A stretch of DNA of 64,000 nucleotides from Hyaloscypha bicolor E (taxonomy: Eukaryota > Ascomycota > Leotiomycetes > Helotiales > Hyaloscyphaceae). The position numbers and the translations under genes were made by a program. Of the stretch, positions 21,715 through 34,579 are shown in pieces (position 1 is the stretch's first letter; every line of letters starts with the position of its first letter). The stretch covers positions 496,001-560,000 of the forward strand of contig NW_020194631.1 in the NCBI RefSeq assembly GCF_002865645.1, given 5' to 3'. A model generated the notes under the pieces. That model was not told the DNA's origin. It did not search any database and saw nothing but the letters and a program-made list of their open reading frames with translations.

Positions 21715-22121
21715 CCAGCGTCGTTTCTATACGCTGACTTCTCATTGGCCCATCTAGAGACGCATAGCCACAACTCCAATGGTACTTACGCAAAATTGTC
21801 CAGGGATCTTTCGATTTTGTTGGTATTGCAGCAATCAAAGCAGCTAGAATAAGAATACGACCTGAATCCCGCAGTTTTGGGTCTGCACAGCTCGATGAAA
21901 CGCGGCCTTTGTGTCTTGGAAACAACTTTCTTGTTGCTATAAGGAGCGTCCTTTTTCGCCATTGTCTTTGCATTTCCTTCCCTAGTCTCAAGCTCTCCCT
22001 TGTCTCCCTGCTTCTCGAAAGATCTCGGGGTTTAATCTTCTCGCTGTCAACTCGTTGCTACAGCTAGCTTCACATTTGACACCCTTACAATCGACGTTCA
22101 TCGATCAAATACTCCACCACG

Positions 22122-23452
22122 ATGGACACGATCTTCGAGACTGTTCTGCTCCGTCGAGCAGGTCAATTCGAGCATTGTACCCTCGACACTTGCCCAGTAT
22201 CCGACTCTTTATATGGTTATCTGCCATCAAAGCCTATCAACCTGATCTTCGTCGTGCTCTTCGCCCTCTCCTGCCTCGCACATTTAGTCCAGGGCGTCAA
22301 GAACAGATGCTGGACGTTCTTGGTCTGCTTTGGAATAGGAACTGCCACAGAAGCTGTTGGGTACGTTGGTCGTATCATGATGAGGACAAACCCTTGGAGC
22401 AAAGGATCGTAAGATACCATGACCCTCCGGAACATCTCTATTCATCCTTGTTAACATTATGTCCCAAGCATTGGAATACAACTTGTTTGTCTCACAATCG
22501 CGCCAGCTTTTCTCGCAGGTGGGATATATCTGACTTTGAAACATATGTGAGTACTTGATCGTTCAGCCTGGGATTCCCACCACGTCGAGGGACATCGAGG
22601 AGCTGGAACACTGACGTGAATAGCATTATTGTTTACGGAGCGCGGTTCTCCCGCATCGCTCCCAGGTGGTACACCTGGATCTTTGTCTGTTGTGATATTT
22701 TGAGCATATTAATTCAATCGTAAGTCCTTCACATACCCCGGATTTCATGTTTCTCTGCTTGCTCTCGTCCCCAAGTTTTCCAATTGTCAAAACCCCTTAT
22801 AGTCTCTGCTAACGAGCATTCTCTGTCAGTGCCGGAGCCGTCATCGCATCCAGCGGCAGCCACATCAGCCTCGGAAACACCGTTATGATGGTAGGGCTCG
22901 TCTCCCAGGTCGTGACTCTCGGCGTGTTCGGCGCTATGGCAGCAGACGGTAAGTCGCAACTTCTCGGGCTAGTAATTTCTCTTGCAGGAGTGTTAAACAG
23001 CTCTTGGGACACTCCATCAGCAATGTCCCAAGGCTCCTGGAACATTCACTTCCGGAGCTACCTGAAAGAAGTATGCTGACTCCGAATTCTTGGAAATAGT
23101 CTACTTCAGCATACGCAAATTCCGCGGCGAGTTTAGCGAATCAACCATGGCACTACGAAACTCAGGGCGATTCAAGTACTTCCTGATCGCCACCATCATC
23201 GCCTACGCCTGCATTTCCATCCGGTGCGTCTACCGAATCGCAGAAATGGCAGGAGGATGGAGAAACAAAGTCATGCAGGACGAGCCCGCGTTTATCATAC
23301 TGGATGGCGTGATGTGCGTGATTGCCGTCCTGGCTATGAACTTCTTCCACCCAGGGTTCCTATTCAAGCAATCGTATGCGACGCTCAAGGCCGAGCTGAT
23401 GGAGCCGGATACGGAGATGGTCAACGCAGTCGGGTATGAGAATAGAAAGTGA
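22122..23452 (+). CDS. RTA1-like seven-helix membrane protein, five exons
   Basis: Exons 22122-22408, 22469-22546, 22624-22719, 22830-22948 and 23100-23452 join in frame to 310 residues. All introns are GT-AG, 60-151 nt. RTA1-family signatures: EAVGYVGRIMMRTNP, IAPAFLAGGIYLTLKHI, APRWYTWIFVCCDILSILIQ, SCIRCVYRIAEMAGG-type block near helix 6 (here ISIRCVYRIAEMAGG), and DEPAFIILDGVMCVIAVLAMNFFHPGF at the last helix. It is closer to the family consensus than the intronless copy at 2359-3411. Predicted plasma-membrane or vacuolar lipid-stress protein; substrate unknown. The short 3' tail lacks the charged extension of the other copy. Confidence 0.88.
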
Positions 23453-23977
23453 TGATTTTGGAGGGATGTTCGATGTTGTATGGATAAGTTGTCGTGTTGT
23501 GGAAGCTTTTAGAAATTGGGAGACGAAAGTGCTTTATAGAGATTCCCTTTCCGCGACTTGCTTGCATTTAGACGGATCACACTTTTAATAATCCATCTTT
23601 CCTTTGACCTATCCCAATATGACGACACGAGCAGGAACAATGTTATCGAGCTTGAATAATTTCGAGATAACCTTACTAAGGCATGGAAGGGATAGTGGGC
23701 TAGAGGTACGGTGATGGTGATCTGTATTTAACTGAAGATGTAGTGACGAAATCCACCCTTGATTGACATATATAAATTGAGAATTGGGAAGCTCGTTGCC
23801 ACCTTCATGATAGGATGTAGATATCTATTTGGTAATTTGATAGGTTTCGGAGGAAAAACTAGAGTACGGTTCATTTATCTGTTGTGGAACACGTTACTGT
23901 GTAAGAAATATGTCTCTAATAGGATTCCTAGAGCAACTTCTACTATATCATGACAACTACAAAGCTCAATGGCGAGA
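23453..23977. other. Intergenic region between convergent genes
   Basis: 3' regions of the RTA1-like gene (plus) and NSE2 (minus). No repeat or gene recognised. Confidence 0.4.
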
Positions 23978-25682
23978 TCAATCGGTGTCCATCGCATCGG
24001 GCTCTTCTTCGTCAGGCATCAAAGCTGCAGCTCTTGCGAGACGTATACCATGGCTCCTTTGCCCCTCTCTTTTGATATTCGTGATGGTTCTCCTGCGCTG
24101 CTCCTGCTCAGCAACGCTTTCATCATCTTCGTCGTCTATCTGTGTCGGTCTATTACGCTGCGTCCCCCGCGGACGAGCGTCTTCCTCAGAATCGTCATCT
24201 TCTGCTGCTTGAGCAGCTGCCTTCTCCATCCGCTGCACTTTGCGTACAATGAGCTGGTCGTCATAAAAGTCTTCCAACCGGAGCATCTGCAAATGTTTAT
24301 GTTTAGTACAGTCAATTCCATTTGGAACTTCAGGACGTACCTTTTCACATCCGGATTGAGGGCATCTCGCTTGCTTAGTTCCTTGAGGTGGCTGTCCTCG
24401 GGGACGCCCTTGGCCGGGTGCAGCAAAGACAGTAGCAGTATCCTTGAAATATTCCAAAAAGTATGATTTCTCAAAAGTGTGGTTGCAAACATTGTTGCTG
24501 TAAGGTTCCTTGAACACCTTTTCCAATAATCGAATTAGTATGCTGTTTTGCAGATATTGAAGGGGGATCTTAGGAGCTCAGGAGCCCAGCTCGCAAGTCA
24601 AATTGACATGGCGGCTCGGAGGAGCTCCGGGGCTCTGAGCTCTCGAACTGAAGAACAGCAAATGAGTAGGGAAACAGGCCTACCTGCAAAGACAGGGGGC
24701 ATCTCAAGTTAGTGGACAATCCAACCATCTTGATCTCGTCGTCGTCGTCATCGTCATCGGAATTGTTAGCATTATCAGTGGTGTTATTCCGCCGTCTTCG
24801 AGCTCCAGCAGACTCTTTCGGATTGTCCTCTTGAAACCATGTGCTAGCATGCGGAACCGGAGGTTGATTATCGCCAGGGTGCAGGGCGTCATGTACGGTA
24901 CGCTTGAAGTTCCTGTAGTCATTATGATCTGCATATCTGTCCAAATATTAGCATGACCGTAAGTACTTGTAATAAAATCACGCTCACCTGTCTCTCATGC
25001 TCTTAGATGTGTATTTCCTGGTATGCTCTTCCTTTGCCTCTTTCAAAAGCTCTACCGCACTGGGAATATTCTCATCGGCGGCAGGAGCATTCTCATTTTG
25101 CGGCTCTTCCTCGTCCTCTTCGGCGTCTGAGCCCCTTCGTCTTCTTCTTGCGGCGGGCTGAGCAACGGGAGCTGCTGCAAGGTTCTCACTAACTTCCTTC
25201 ATAATCGAATCTTGCATTGCGAGCTCATTGCCATAATCAATCAAATCTCTTAGAGCCTTCTCGGCCTTGGTCGTGAGATCTGAGACCTGCCCCTCTAAAC
25301 CACTGGTATATACTTCTTCTTCGATATGTCGTTCTGGTTTTTCGTCATCCGGGATGTGGTTGTTTCTCCTCTGCTCCGCATGTCGTTGTACTTGAGTCTT
25401 GTGCGCAGCGAGCCTCTCATTGTTGTCGGCTGTTGCAGTAGTAATGGAATCGATGGCGCCCTTGAGATGCTTCTTGTATTTCGAGGAATCATGATTAGTT
25501 CGAATATTTTCAATCGATTTTTGGGCATTCGCTGAGAGGGGACAAGCTGGCGGCTCGTATGGAGGAAGTGGTGTAGGCTCGCCTGGTGCTTCAACATCTT
25601 GCCTTCGCTGACGGTTTCGGGGAGCAGGCGACGATTCTTCGTGCTGGCGGCCTCGTTGGACAAGTCTTCTGGCGGTAGACAT
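23978..25682 (-). CDS. nse2: SMC5-SMC6 complex SUMO E3 ligase Nse2 (Mms21)
   Basis: Minus-strand exons 24988-25682, 24684-24936, 24341-24517 and 23978-24286 join to 477 residues. Nse2 docks on the Smc5 coiled coil and promotes SUMOylation during DNA repair. Seen: a helical N-terminal half, then the SP-RING at about residues 311-375: CPLSLQ, VFKEPYSNNVCNHTFEK, and CPQSGCEKMLRLEDF, giving the expected C...C-x-H...C-x4-C zinc ligands. The C-terminal 80 residues are acidic/basic and disordered, longer than in yeast. The intron before the SP-RING second half has a near-perfect branch site TACTAAT. An alternative acceptor nine bases downstream would drop VFK. Confidence 0.88.
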
Positions 25683-27022
25683 TTTGATGGTAGCGTTCCT
25701 TAACTGGCACGGTCGGAAGCTGATGTGGTGATGTTGAAGAAGAAGCTGCGGCGAGTCGACGCGTCGTGAGGAAACCGCGACGAGGCGTGGCTAGCGTGGA
25801 TGTGGTGGCTGTGGATGTGCATTGTGCATTGTGCATTGTGCATGTACGGAAGTGCCCGCCAACCGAAGTTCGTTTCATTTTCACGAATCTCTTTCTCCCC
25901 TTCAAGCGTTATTCAATGATTCATGTATTGCTCCAGCTAAGTAACGGTACAATGGTCTGCTGTTTGAGACCCCAAATTCCATCAACTCTTATGTCCTTTT
26001 GGTCCCCAAAGTTTCCTCGCGAGTCGGGTTGCCCGTTTTACGAGGGTGCCAAGGGAACGGGGCTCCAGTTCTTCTGATCTGCGCTGCCGTCAAATTCTGC
26101 ATTGACTGCCGTCGAAATATGTAATTATGCTGCCTGCTTGGCGTCTCCACCTGGCCTGATACGAGGTAGAAAACGGGCCATGGTCAGTTCCAACTTTCTA
26201 AGGCATCAAATATTCCCTCCACACTCCCTATTCCTTCTTGTCCATATCAGTAATAGAAAGGATACACGGAACCTGGAGTTGTATGGAATGATATTTCTAT
26301 TGCGACCAAAACGTTTCTGGGGTATTCCCAATACGGGGGCTCCTCCCGCCCCCAACCGCCTGGACTAACCCGAATCCTAACCAAAGCGACTTGGAAGCGT
26401 TCTGGAAACGTTTGTAGGGGTTTATTAAGCATAAGGACTTCGAGAAGCTGGCCTGTTTAGCCGGTTTAGAAGGTTGTAAAAAAAAAAAACACAAGTGATT
26501 TTAAGGTATCCCAGGCCAGCTACGCTCAGAAAACAACCTTTCAAACCCCCCTGCAAGTTGCAACAGGCGAAGTGACGCCAAGCAGGCCAGTTGGGTTACT
26601 TCCTACCGCCGTCAAATAGAACTACTGTAGTGACCACCAGCAGCACTGCACTCCCCTTGAGGAGAAAGGCGAGAAGCGAACGGCTTACAGTGAACGGCTT
26701 GCAGGTGTATCCGTCATCCGCTGCAGGGGCTTTGATGTTCAGCGGCTGATGTGCAGAAGGCAGTGCAGCCTCCCCTAGCTGCCATATTCGTTCCACCTTC
26801 CCCTCATTCTCCCTCTGTTCCACGACCTCAAAACAAAATCCAATTTGTTACTGCCCTCGTGTAGCGTTGTCTCCAGAACAGTCATCTTGAAAGGCTTTAT
26901 CTCCACCCGATCCTATACGTCTGCAGTTGTACAGCACAGCTATATTGGTCCCTGGACTCATCATCCTCTTCGAGTCCCCTCGGTTGTGGTAACCCCACAA
27001 TTGTGTAAGCGCATCGAGCACG
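25683..27022. other. Intergenic region with a short tandem repeat
   Basis: Upstream of both NSE2 (minus) and the Zn2Cys6 gene (plus). Around 25815-25842 a 7-base unit (TGCATTG) is repeated three to four times. Frames such as 25766-26077 and 26596-26823 have no recognisable content. The rest is pyrimidine-rich promoter-like DNA. Confidence 0.45.
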
Positions 27023-28389
27023 ATGCCATGTCGACGACCTCATCGGAAGTCCAGACTGGGCTGTAAGATGTGCAAGTCCCGCCGAACCAAAGTGAGTTTT
27101 ACCAAACTGTTACGATTGCAATTGCTGACAGTATGAAGTGTGATGAGGTTCACCCGACCTGTTCAAATTGTAGGAAGCATGGCGTCGTGTGTGACTTTGA
27201 GATATCTCGCTGGGCATCGGCCACAAGTTCCACCTTGCCACCTATGAAGACCCCGCCGCTCCAGAAGAGGGCGGGCCTAGAAGATGGTCCTGTCGACCAT
27301 CAATCGCCATCATCATGGTCAGATTTTGCAGAGTCACAAGCGAAGAGTTCTTCCCCCCAGTTAGATACTACCAGCCAAGTGTCAAGTCCCAGGTCCTCTC
27401 AATTGGTGCTTTCAAGGATGGACACTCCCACTGATCGGCTCTTGGAGCTGAGACTATTGCACCATTATGTTACAATGACTACACCCACGTTCCAGAGCCG
27501 TCAAATGGGAGACATCCTCGTCTCAACTTCAGGAGGTAACATCTACGCAAACTGGATGGTGAGACTTGCCCTCGAAACACCTAGCGTTATGGACGCCCTC
27601 CTCGGGTTCGCTGCCTTCCACCTCCGCCATGTTAACAAAGCCGATGAGCAAGCGGCCTTCGCCTCACTCAAGTTCATGACCCGCGCCATCTCCAAACACG
27701 CCGAGAACATCCGCTTCGGAATAACTCCCGAGAATGCAGAGATCTGCTTCGCTACAAGCACGCTCATAGCCTTCCACTCAGCTACCACCTACCGCCTGAC
27801 ACAAGAAGAACAACTCAATCATGCCCCGACTCTTCCCTTGCATTGGTTTAGTCATTGGCAAGGCGTCCGTGTTGTCCTAGCAGAAGGATGGGATTATATC
27901 AAGACCGAAGATATCAAGGCTGTACTACTTTCAGAAACCCTCTCCACAAGGACCCTGTTACTCTTATCCAACCTCCCGACCCCGCATACATTCTCCTTCC
28001 TGGTTGCGGACCTCGACCGCGAGATGACAGACGAGGAGACCCAATTTGCTTACGACTCAGCGGTTGGATGGCTAGCAAAGGCATACTCCTGTCTCGTGTT
28101 GCGAAACGTCTTCAAATTTACTGCTGTGGTGACCAAACGCTTCATCCAGCTTCTAGAACAGAAAGATCCGAGGACTCTCTGTATCTGTGCTTACTTTTTC
28201 GTGTTGATGAAGAAGCTGGATACACTTTGGTGGTTGGATGGCGTGGCGGCCCCGGAATTCTGGGACCTGATGTCTTTTATTCCGGAGGAATGGAAACCGT
28301 TGATGGAATGGGGTGTGAGGGAGATTGGGAATGGTGCAAATTCGCCGCAGATTGAAACTCTTGGATCGCAGGGGTTGGCTTTTACTTGA
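27023..28389 (+). CDS. Zn2Cys6 transcription factor, Upc2-like
   Basis: Two exons, 27023-27091 and 27139-28389, give 439 residues. The acceptor at 27137-27138 is chosen because it restores the perfect binuclear cluster: LGCKMCKSRRTKCDEVHPTC followed by SNCRKHGVVC, i.e. Cys spacing 2-6-6-2-6. The N-terminus MPCRRPHRKSR is typical of the Upc2/Sut-like group. The middle region has LELRLLHHYVTMT...WMVRLALETPSVMDALLGFAAFHLRH, matching the fungal-specific domain of sterol-uptake-control (Upc2)-like factors. No target genes can be assigned; the neighbouring MET10 lies tail-to-tail, so co-regulation is not implied. Confidence 0.85.
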
Positions 28390-28923
28390 AGAATACTCTT
28401 CAGGGTGGTGGTATCGACTCTTATTTATGTGGACCAATAATCGCAAAAGGCAATAATTGGTAGCCCATTTGAGAGGGCCAGAGATTGATGGAATATTTCC
28501 CCTCTCAGAGACCGAGCTTGAAGTAAACACTGGCTACGGAAGACGGCTGAAGTCGGGGACTTGGGAAAAGTCTCCTATATACATACCACGAGCCACCGGA
28601 ACACACAATCGTGAAGGTGATTCGCGCGTCAGGGAGAGCGGGGGGTTCAGACGGGTGGTTTGAGCGAGTCACATGGGAGTCGGGCAACCCATACCCACAA
28701 AGTACTCGAAATATTTTATTAACATGCTGCCATGAGATGAGGTAGAATATATGTAACTCTTACATTCAAATCTTTGGGCACACTCAACAGGACAATAATT
28801 AGAAAGAGAGCGAATTCATTAATGGCTAGCATTCTAACGAACTTGCTTTAAAAATGGATCGAGTCTGAAGACCATGCCACTATGTACGGCGAACAATGCA
28901 TACAACCAACCCATTCTCAAAAT
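28390..28923. other. Intergenic region between convergent genes
   Basis: 3' regions of the Zn2Cys6 gene and MET10. Nothing else recognised. Confidence 0.4.
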
Positions 28924-31900
28924 TTAATAAACCTCAAGTACATATCTCAGATCCTCCTTCAACCTCTCGATCTCCTTCCTCGGATCAATCTTCTTACCAG
29001 TCCCCTTCGCATCCCTCGCAATCGCCTCCTCCAGCACCTCCGTGACATCGGGAACCGGCCACGTAGGACCGCATAGGTAGAATGCTCCTTCCTCTTTGAT
29101 GTACGCCTTGATGATATCGGAAATCGTTTGGCGCATGCGGTCTTGGATGTAGATCTTCTGCGGCTGGTCGCGGGAGAAGGCACGACCGAGAAGGGTGATG
29201 ACTCCGGCGTCTTGGTAGGCTTCCCATTCCTCACCGTACAAATATTCTTCGCGTTGGTGACGAGAACCCATATACAAGAGGATGGAGCCGATTTCCTTGC
29301 CCTGAGCCTTTTGCATGGCGCGGTACTGGACGAAAGCACGGAAAGGAGCGAGACCAGTGCCCAGACCGGCCATGATGAGTGGTGCGGTGTCTTTGGCTGG
29401 GAGCTTCATGACGGAGGGCTTGACACTGGTAGTTACTTTGGCGCCGATGGGGAGCTTGCTTAAGTATTTGGTTGCTTGTCCGAAGCGGTCACGGCCTTTG
29501 GGATCGACCCAGGAAACGACGACGATCATAAGTGCGACGGTGGTAGGGTTGACCATTTGGCTGGATGCAATGGAGTACTCTCTTCTCTTCATCGGGCTGA
29601 CGATTCGTGCAATTTCGTGGAAGCTTGGGTGAGCAGATTTGAATTCGAGGAGAATGTCAGCGAATGTGATGGTGTCGACTTCCGCTCGACGCTTGAATTC
29701 GTTGGCTCCCTCTGGACCACCGAGGGTGAGGAGTTCTTTTTTCTCATTTTCGTCGCTTGCAAACTCAGCCAGAGCTTCGTAGAATCTCTTGGGTGGTTTT
29801 CCAAAGATGTCAATGTTTTGCACCAGAGACTGGAAGACCGTTCTAGTGTCAAGAACATTTGGATCTTCTCGAGATGGTACCTCGACGATCTCATCGGGGT
29901 TGAGTCCGTAAAATTCCATAAACTCAATAACCTCGTTGACATCATTCTCTGCGTGAATACCGAGAGCTTCGCCAATGTTGTACGTGAGGCCAGAATTACC
30001 AAGGTCAAATTCGATGTGGAAGATGTTTCGATCGTAGGTCAAAGGTGTGAGTCGGCGATTCTCCTTGACAGTAACCTCGAAAGTCTTGACAGAAAGGTCA
30101 GGCCGAAGACTTGTCTTGGTACCATATGCCTCTTTGAACACAAGACCCTTGGCAGCTGATTCCCAGTTGCGGAGGAGAGATGGCGGCGCAGTCTCTTCCT
30201 TCTCGAAACCCGTGAAGCTGCTCGGCGTGATAGTTCGTGGAAGGTCCGGAACTTGTGCTTCAACATCGACTTCAGCCCATGCCTCCGGGATCTCGACTTG
30301 GCGAAGAACATTGTCGAAATCAGCTGCAGCATCATTCAGTAGATCAACGTTTGCATTGATAGACGCGAGCTTCTTCATCCCAGACAAGAAGAGTTCAGGT
30401 CGAGTAAGTTGGATGAATGCCAGTTCCGTGACAAGAGTTTCAACGGCAGGATCTTTCTCAACAGCAGGTGTTAATGTCGGATCCAGGAGGAACAGCTGAA
30501 TTCCCTTAAACTTGATCTCGTTTCGCACAGATGCCGGCAACTTCTTTTCTAAATCCTCATCCTTGACTCCCGGAAGCTTCACAATGAGTTTGCCACCGTT
30601 CTTAATGCTCTTCAGAATAGCGATCTCTTTAAGAAGCTTTTCTTCGCCAACAAAAGCAATATCCGATTCTTCAATAGGGTAATAAGCCTCGACCGACTTC
30701 TTCGAGTTGCGGATGTCTATCCTAACAGTTCCACCTTGGATGAAGTTGTCGTGTGTCTGGCTGATTGTGACATTGCTGGCAGAATCTCCTGACAATAGCT
30801 TGCCGATAGCAGATGGAGCAGTGGAGGCTGCAGAATCTTCCACATCCCAGAAAGTAAACTGCTTGATGTGAGAAGTATCGAGAAGTACAAATCGTTCACC
30901 ATCTTCGGGTACCTTTCCAACTAATTCATGCAAAATCGTCGCCATTGATGTTGGTGTGAATGTTTCGCCACGAGAGTACTTCAAGTCAACAACAGATGGT
31001 GGGGTTGCCCACCTATCGGCGAAAACGGTAGCAGCCAGGACATCTTCGAAGAGGCTGGAGTGTGCAGACTTGTCCGCAACCGTAGTCGGGTCAAGGACCT
31101 GGCCCAGGACCCCAATGTGTCGGACGGAGGCAGGAAGTGCCTTCAGGAATTCTTCTTCCACAAAAGGTCTATACACCCGGACGTTGACCACCCCGACTTT
31201 GTTTCCTTCAACAGAAAGCTTCTCTGCGACCTGGCCTGCGAGCGAACTCTCAACACTGCCGAAGACGACCAAAACTACTTCAGGGCTGTTGTGGCCACGA
31301 TACTCAAAAAGATTGTAGGCGGTGCCAAGCTCGTTATTAAATGCATTCAACAAGTGAGCAGCTTTGGTTTCAGCGTCCGACCTCTTGCTTAGCTTGGAAA
31401 GTTCCTTCAGTACGTTGGTATATGCGGTGTTCAAGCCTCTTTGGTTCAGAACATCGACAACTCGCAGAGTATCACGTCCGACGTTTACACCATCATAAAT
31501 GTGAATGGTGGGCAAGACAGTGGCGAGGATTGTCGAGAACAGTGACATGTGCTGGACCTCGTATGCAGATGAGCTGGCAACAAGTCCAAGGCCCAACTCC
31601 TCTGCCATAGTCAAAGCAGACGCATAATCCGTGACAAGTCCGCGAGATGACCCTGGTGCATAATCGACTGCTGCTACATGAGCAACAAATGGATTTGCGA
31701 TGGAGTACAGGAGAGAGAGTTGATCCAATGCTGCACGCAAGGTATGCAAGCTGGAGGAAGAGGCCAGAACTGATTGAGGAATATATCTCTTCGCAAGATC
31801 ATAATCCTTCGAAAACATGTACCCTAGAGCAATTGAACCCGCGCCAGATCGTGTCTGCATAGGAACAACCCGGGTAATATATCCATGGGAATTCGGTGTA

Positions 31901-32306
31901 TTTGAAGCAGACCAATCCTGAACAGCAACATCGAGATCGAAGGACTCAGTGGAGTATGAGAAGATCTTATCGGAGAGGGCGTATGCAACTTGTTGGATCA
32001 GAGTTTGGGCAGTAAGGTAGGTAGGTCCGTTGATCGAGGAGTAGTCAATTGGCTGACCAAAGGGCAGACTGGAAGATTTTTGGGCAAATTTCCGAAATGA
32101 GGAGGATTCGGCGTCGGAGTTCCAAGTGCTTTTGAGCATTTCGCCACCTGCGGGTTGCTATGATTCCTGGTCAGAAGGGCTGTCAAGCAATTGGAAGGTG
32201 AACTTGCCTGCATCTTTGGTTGTCGTTCAAGAATGGAGGTGCTGTCCTCTGCTTTTCGTTTCATGCCTCTGGTAGGCGAAAAGTCTAATTCCATGGGGTC
32301 CCCCAT
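28924..32306 (-). CDS. met10: Assimilatory sulfite reductase (NADPH) flavoprotein subunit
   Basis: The main frame runs from 32157 to 28924, and a 33-codon first exon at 32208-32306 joins it through a GC-AG intron (GCAAGT donor), giving 1110 residues. The subunit passes electrons from NADPH via FAD to the hemoprotein Met5 in sulfate assimilation. Seen: N-terminal PFGQPIDYSSINGPTYLTAQ; a pyruvate:ferredoxin-oxidoreductase-like region; then the reductase half with RLTPLTYDRNIFHIEF, the FAD motif RREYSIASSQ, LIMAGLGTGLAPFRAFVQYR for NADPH, YMGSRHQREEYLYG, and the C-terminal aromatic Tyr. Without the first exon, translation could start at 32139 (MLKSTWNS). The extension is rich in charged residues and not clearly a targeting peptide. 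Confidence 0.92.
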
Positions 32307-33178
32307 TTGAATCAGGAACCAAATCCTGGCCGTTTCGCCAAATGCAACTTTCGGAGAGGAAAAACGGGAGAATAAGTCAACAAAGACTTAAATTGAGTGA
32401 ACCTTGTAAGGAGAAAGAAAGGAAAGGGGCGGCGCAAAATGGTCAAGTTGTTGTAGAAAAAGAGGCTTAGCTTCAAGTCACTTGCCAGGCAATTGGAGGA
32501 AGGGATAAGACCAGACCTCGAATGGGATGCATTACTAATTGATCTTCTAGCTGGGGCAAGTCTAGATCTCAGCTAAATGGCAAAATGGTACAATGGCGGA
32601 TGTGGTTGAGTGTGTTCTCTTCGGAAAGGCTTCTCTGCAGCTGAGCACGCCATACATCCCCTGTCCATTCATCACCAAAAATCTGTTGGTTAAATAAGCG
32701 GCTGCAGGTTATTCGCTCCGATCTCGGTCTTTGTCGGTATGTTTGAGCACGTGACCATGTCTCTTACTGCACTCAGCCCGCTCGACCCGTTCACCCGCTC
32801 AGCCTAGCTAAAATCTCGGCCTACAGTACGAAAGGACCTTGGCAGCGACCAGGAAACAAGATCATCCCGAACCCGAGCAAAAGCTTATCTCGTACCATCG
32901 TTGTTATAACGGACGTACGAGGCTCTTATCGCTCTTAAGGACCCTCGAGACGATGAATGGAGTAGAACTTTTGCTATCTCCGAAGCAGGGGTTGGAAGCC
33001 GGAGTTTGAGGTGTGTCCGGACCTTGAAAGCTCCACTCAGCAAGCAACATCTTGAACGTACAAAATAAAGCACTTAAAGATCTTCTGATCTTCCATTTTC
33101 CATTTTCCATTCACTCAAACTAATTGACTTGAACACAATCTTCCAGGTCATCAGGAACAATTGCAATCCACAAGCACC
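32307..33178. promoter_or_regulatory. Shared upstream region of met10 and fmp52
   Basis: An 872-bp region between divergent start codons. No coding frame or repeat was recognised. CACGTG-like sites occur (for example GCACGTGACC near 32748), but I cannot assign a regulator. Confidence 0.35.
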
Positions 33179-33921
33179 ATGACTTCAGTCGCTCTGGTTG
33201 GAGCCACAGGCTTAGTGGTAGGTTATTTGCAACCATCGATACGCCCGTCAGCACTCTAATTATCTAACAGGGCTCGCAAATCCTCTCCACGCTCCTCTCT
33301 CACGCCTCTATTACCAGCGTCCACTCGCTTTCTCGCCGCCAACCGACCAACACGAGCCCAAAGCTGCAGCCTCTCGAATCAACCGAAACATCGCAATGGT
33401 CCACTCAACTCTCCTCCATCACTCCACAGCCCAGCATCTTCTTCAGCGCTCTAGGCACGACCCGAGGCGCCGCGGGCTCCTTTGAAGCCCAGCGCAAGAT
33501 TGACTATGACCTGAACCTCGCTCTTGCGCAAGCCGCTAAAGCATCCGGCGTCAAAGTCTACGTGCTAATCTCGACTGGAGGCGCGAACCCCAACTCCATG
33601 ATGGGATACCCGAAGATGAAGGGCGAGTTGGAGGAAGCTGTCAAGGCGCTAGACTTCGAGCATACCATAATTCTGAGACCTGGTCTCTTGGTGGGGGAGA
33701 GACAGGAGAGCAGACCAGCTGAGTTTGTGGTTAGGAAGATTGCTGGGTTTGCAGGGGCTCTGTCGAATGGACTTAAGGATTTTTGGGCACAAGATGGCGA
33801 AGTGGTTGGAAGGGCTGCTGTCAGTGCAGGATTGGAGGCTTTGGAAGGAAAGGGTCCGAAGGTCTGGCTGGTGGGACAATCAGATATCGTGAGACTCGGA
33901 AGGACAGAGTGGGAGGCATGA
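33179..33921 (+). CDS. fmp52: Fmp52-like mitochondrial NAD(P)-binding protein
   Basis: Exons 33179-33217 and 33271-33921 give 229 residues, the usual Fmp52 length. The intron splits the glycine-rich nucleotide-binding loop: VALVGATGLV | GSQILSTLLSH. Further marks: FFSALGTTRGAAGSFEAQRKIDYDLNLALA (read in two parts), VYVLISTGGANPNS, the active-site-like YPKMKGELE (Tyr/Lys), and HTIILRPGLLVGER. This is the atypical short-chain dehydrogenase family of yeast Fmp52, reported at the mitochondrial outer membrane; its substrate is not established. Confidence 0.92.
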
Positions 33922-34100
33922 AACGAGCATATGAGATGTAAGATATGATTGCTGGGTAGCGACGGGAGTTACAGGGACGGTTTCATTTTGCAAGTTAAGC
34001 GTGGTACATTCAGCAGACAGTCTTGAAATTCAACAATATTTTCCGAAAACTCCAATAATCCCTTCAACCGTAAATTCTGCCAGACGTAAATCGATCGTTA

Positions 34101-34579
34101 TCATGGCTTGCCTGCCTTCTTCGGACTCCCACCTCCACTCTGGCTCTTCCCCTCCCCCGAATTCTCAGCACCACCATCCGCCTCTCCTCCCCCTTGTTTC
34201 GAGACCTCAGGGTTCGCAGGCGAGACATCTAATGGATTTCCAGATCCCTATTCTCCCCATCAGCACATGCTTCGCATTGTTCCCTCGCCCTGAAATATCA
34301 ACATACCTGACCTTCCCCTGCAACCGTCTCTTCCTTCTTCGGATCCGTGATATCTGGATCGAAAGCTGCTTCCTCCTGTTTCGCGGCACCATCATCTGTC
34401 CCGCTTTTCGAGTATTCTGTTGCTTCGGTGTTGATGCTGGTTCTGTCTTGGCTGTCTTTTCGTGGAAATCTGGAGAGTGGGGTTTGAGAGAATGAACGGA
34501 GGGCTCGAAATGAGGAAGGAGAAGGACGTGAACGAAGGGATTGGCGTGCTGTCAGGCGGAAGATGGAAGGTGGTGACAT
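34101..34579 (-). CDS. Small mitochondrial protein of unknown function
   Basis: Two minus-strand exons, 34307-34579 and 34101-34247, give 139 residues. The acceptor was chosen because it restores a NPLDVSPANPEVSK segment familiar from short conserved ascomycete proteins. The N-terminus MSPPSIFRLTARQSLRSRPS followed by FRALRSFSQTPLSRF is Arg/Ser-rich without acidic residues, a strong mitochondrial presequence with a likely cleavage near Phe-Ser. The mature part is hydrophilic, Gly/Ser-rich and ends KKAGKP. No catalytic motif. Function unknown. Confidence 0.7.

Noticed and set aside
25815..25842. TGCATTG tandem repeat as a regulatory array
   Set aside because: Only three to four short copies; simple slippage explains it.
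30047..30499. Several plus-strand frames across 29-32 kb
   Set aside because: All are antisense shadows of the long met10 coding sequence.
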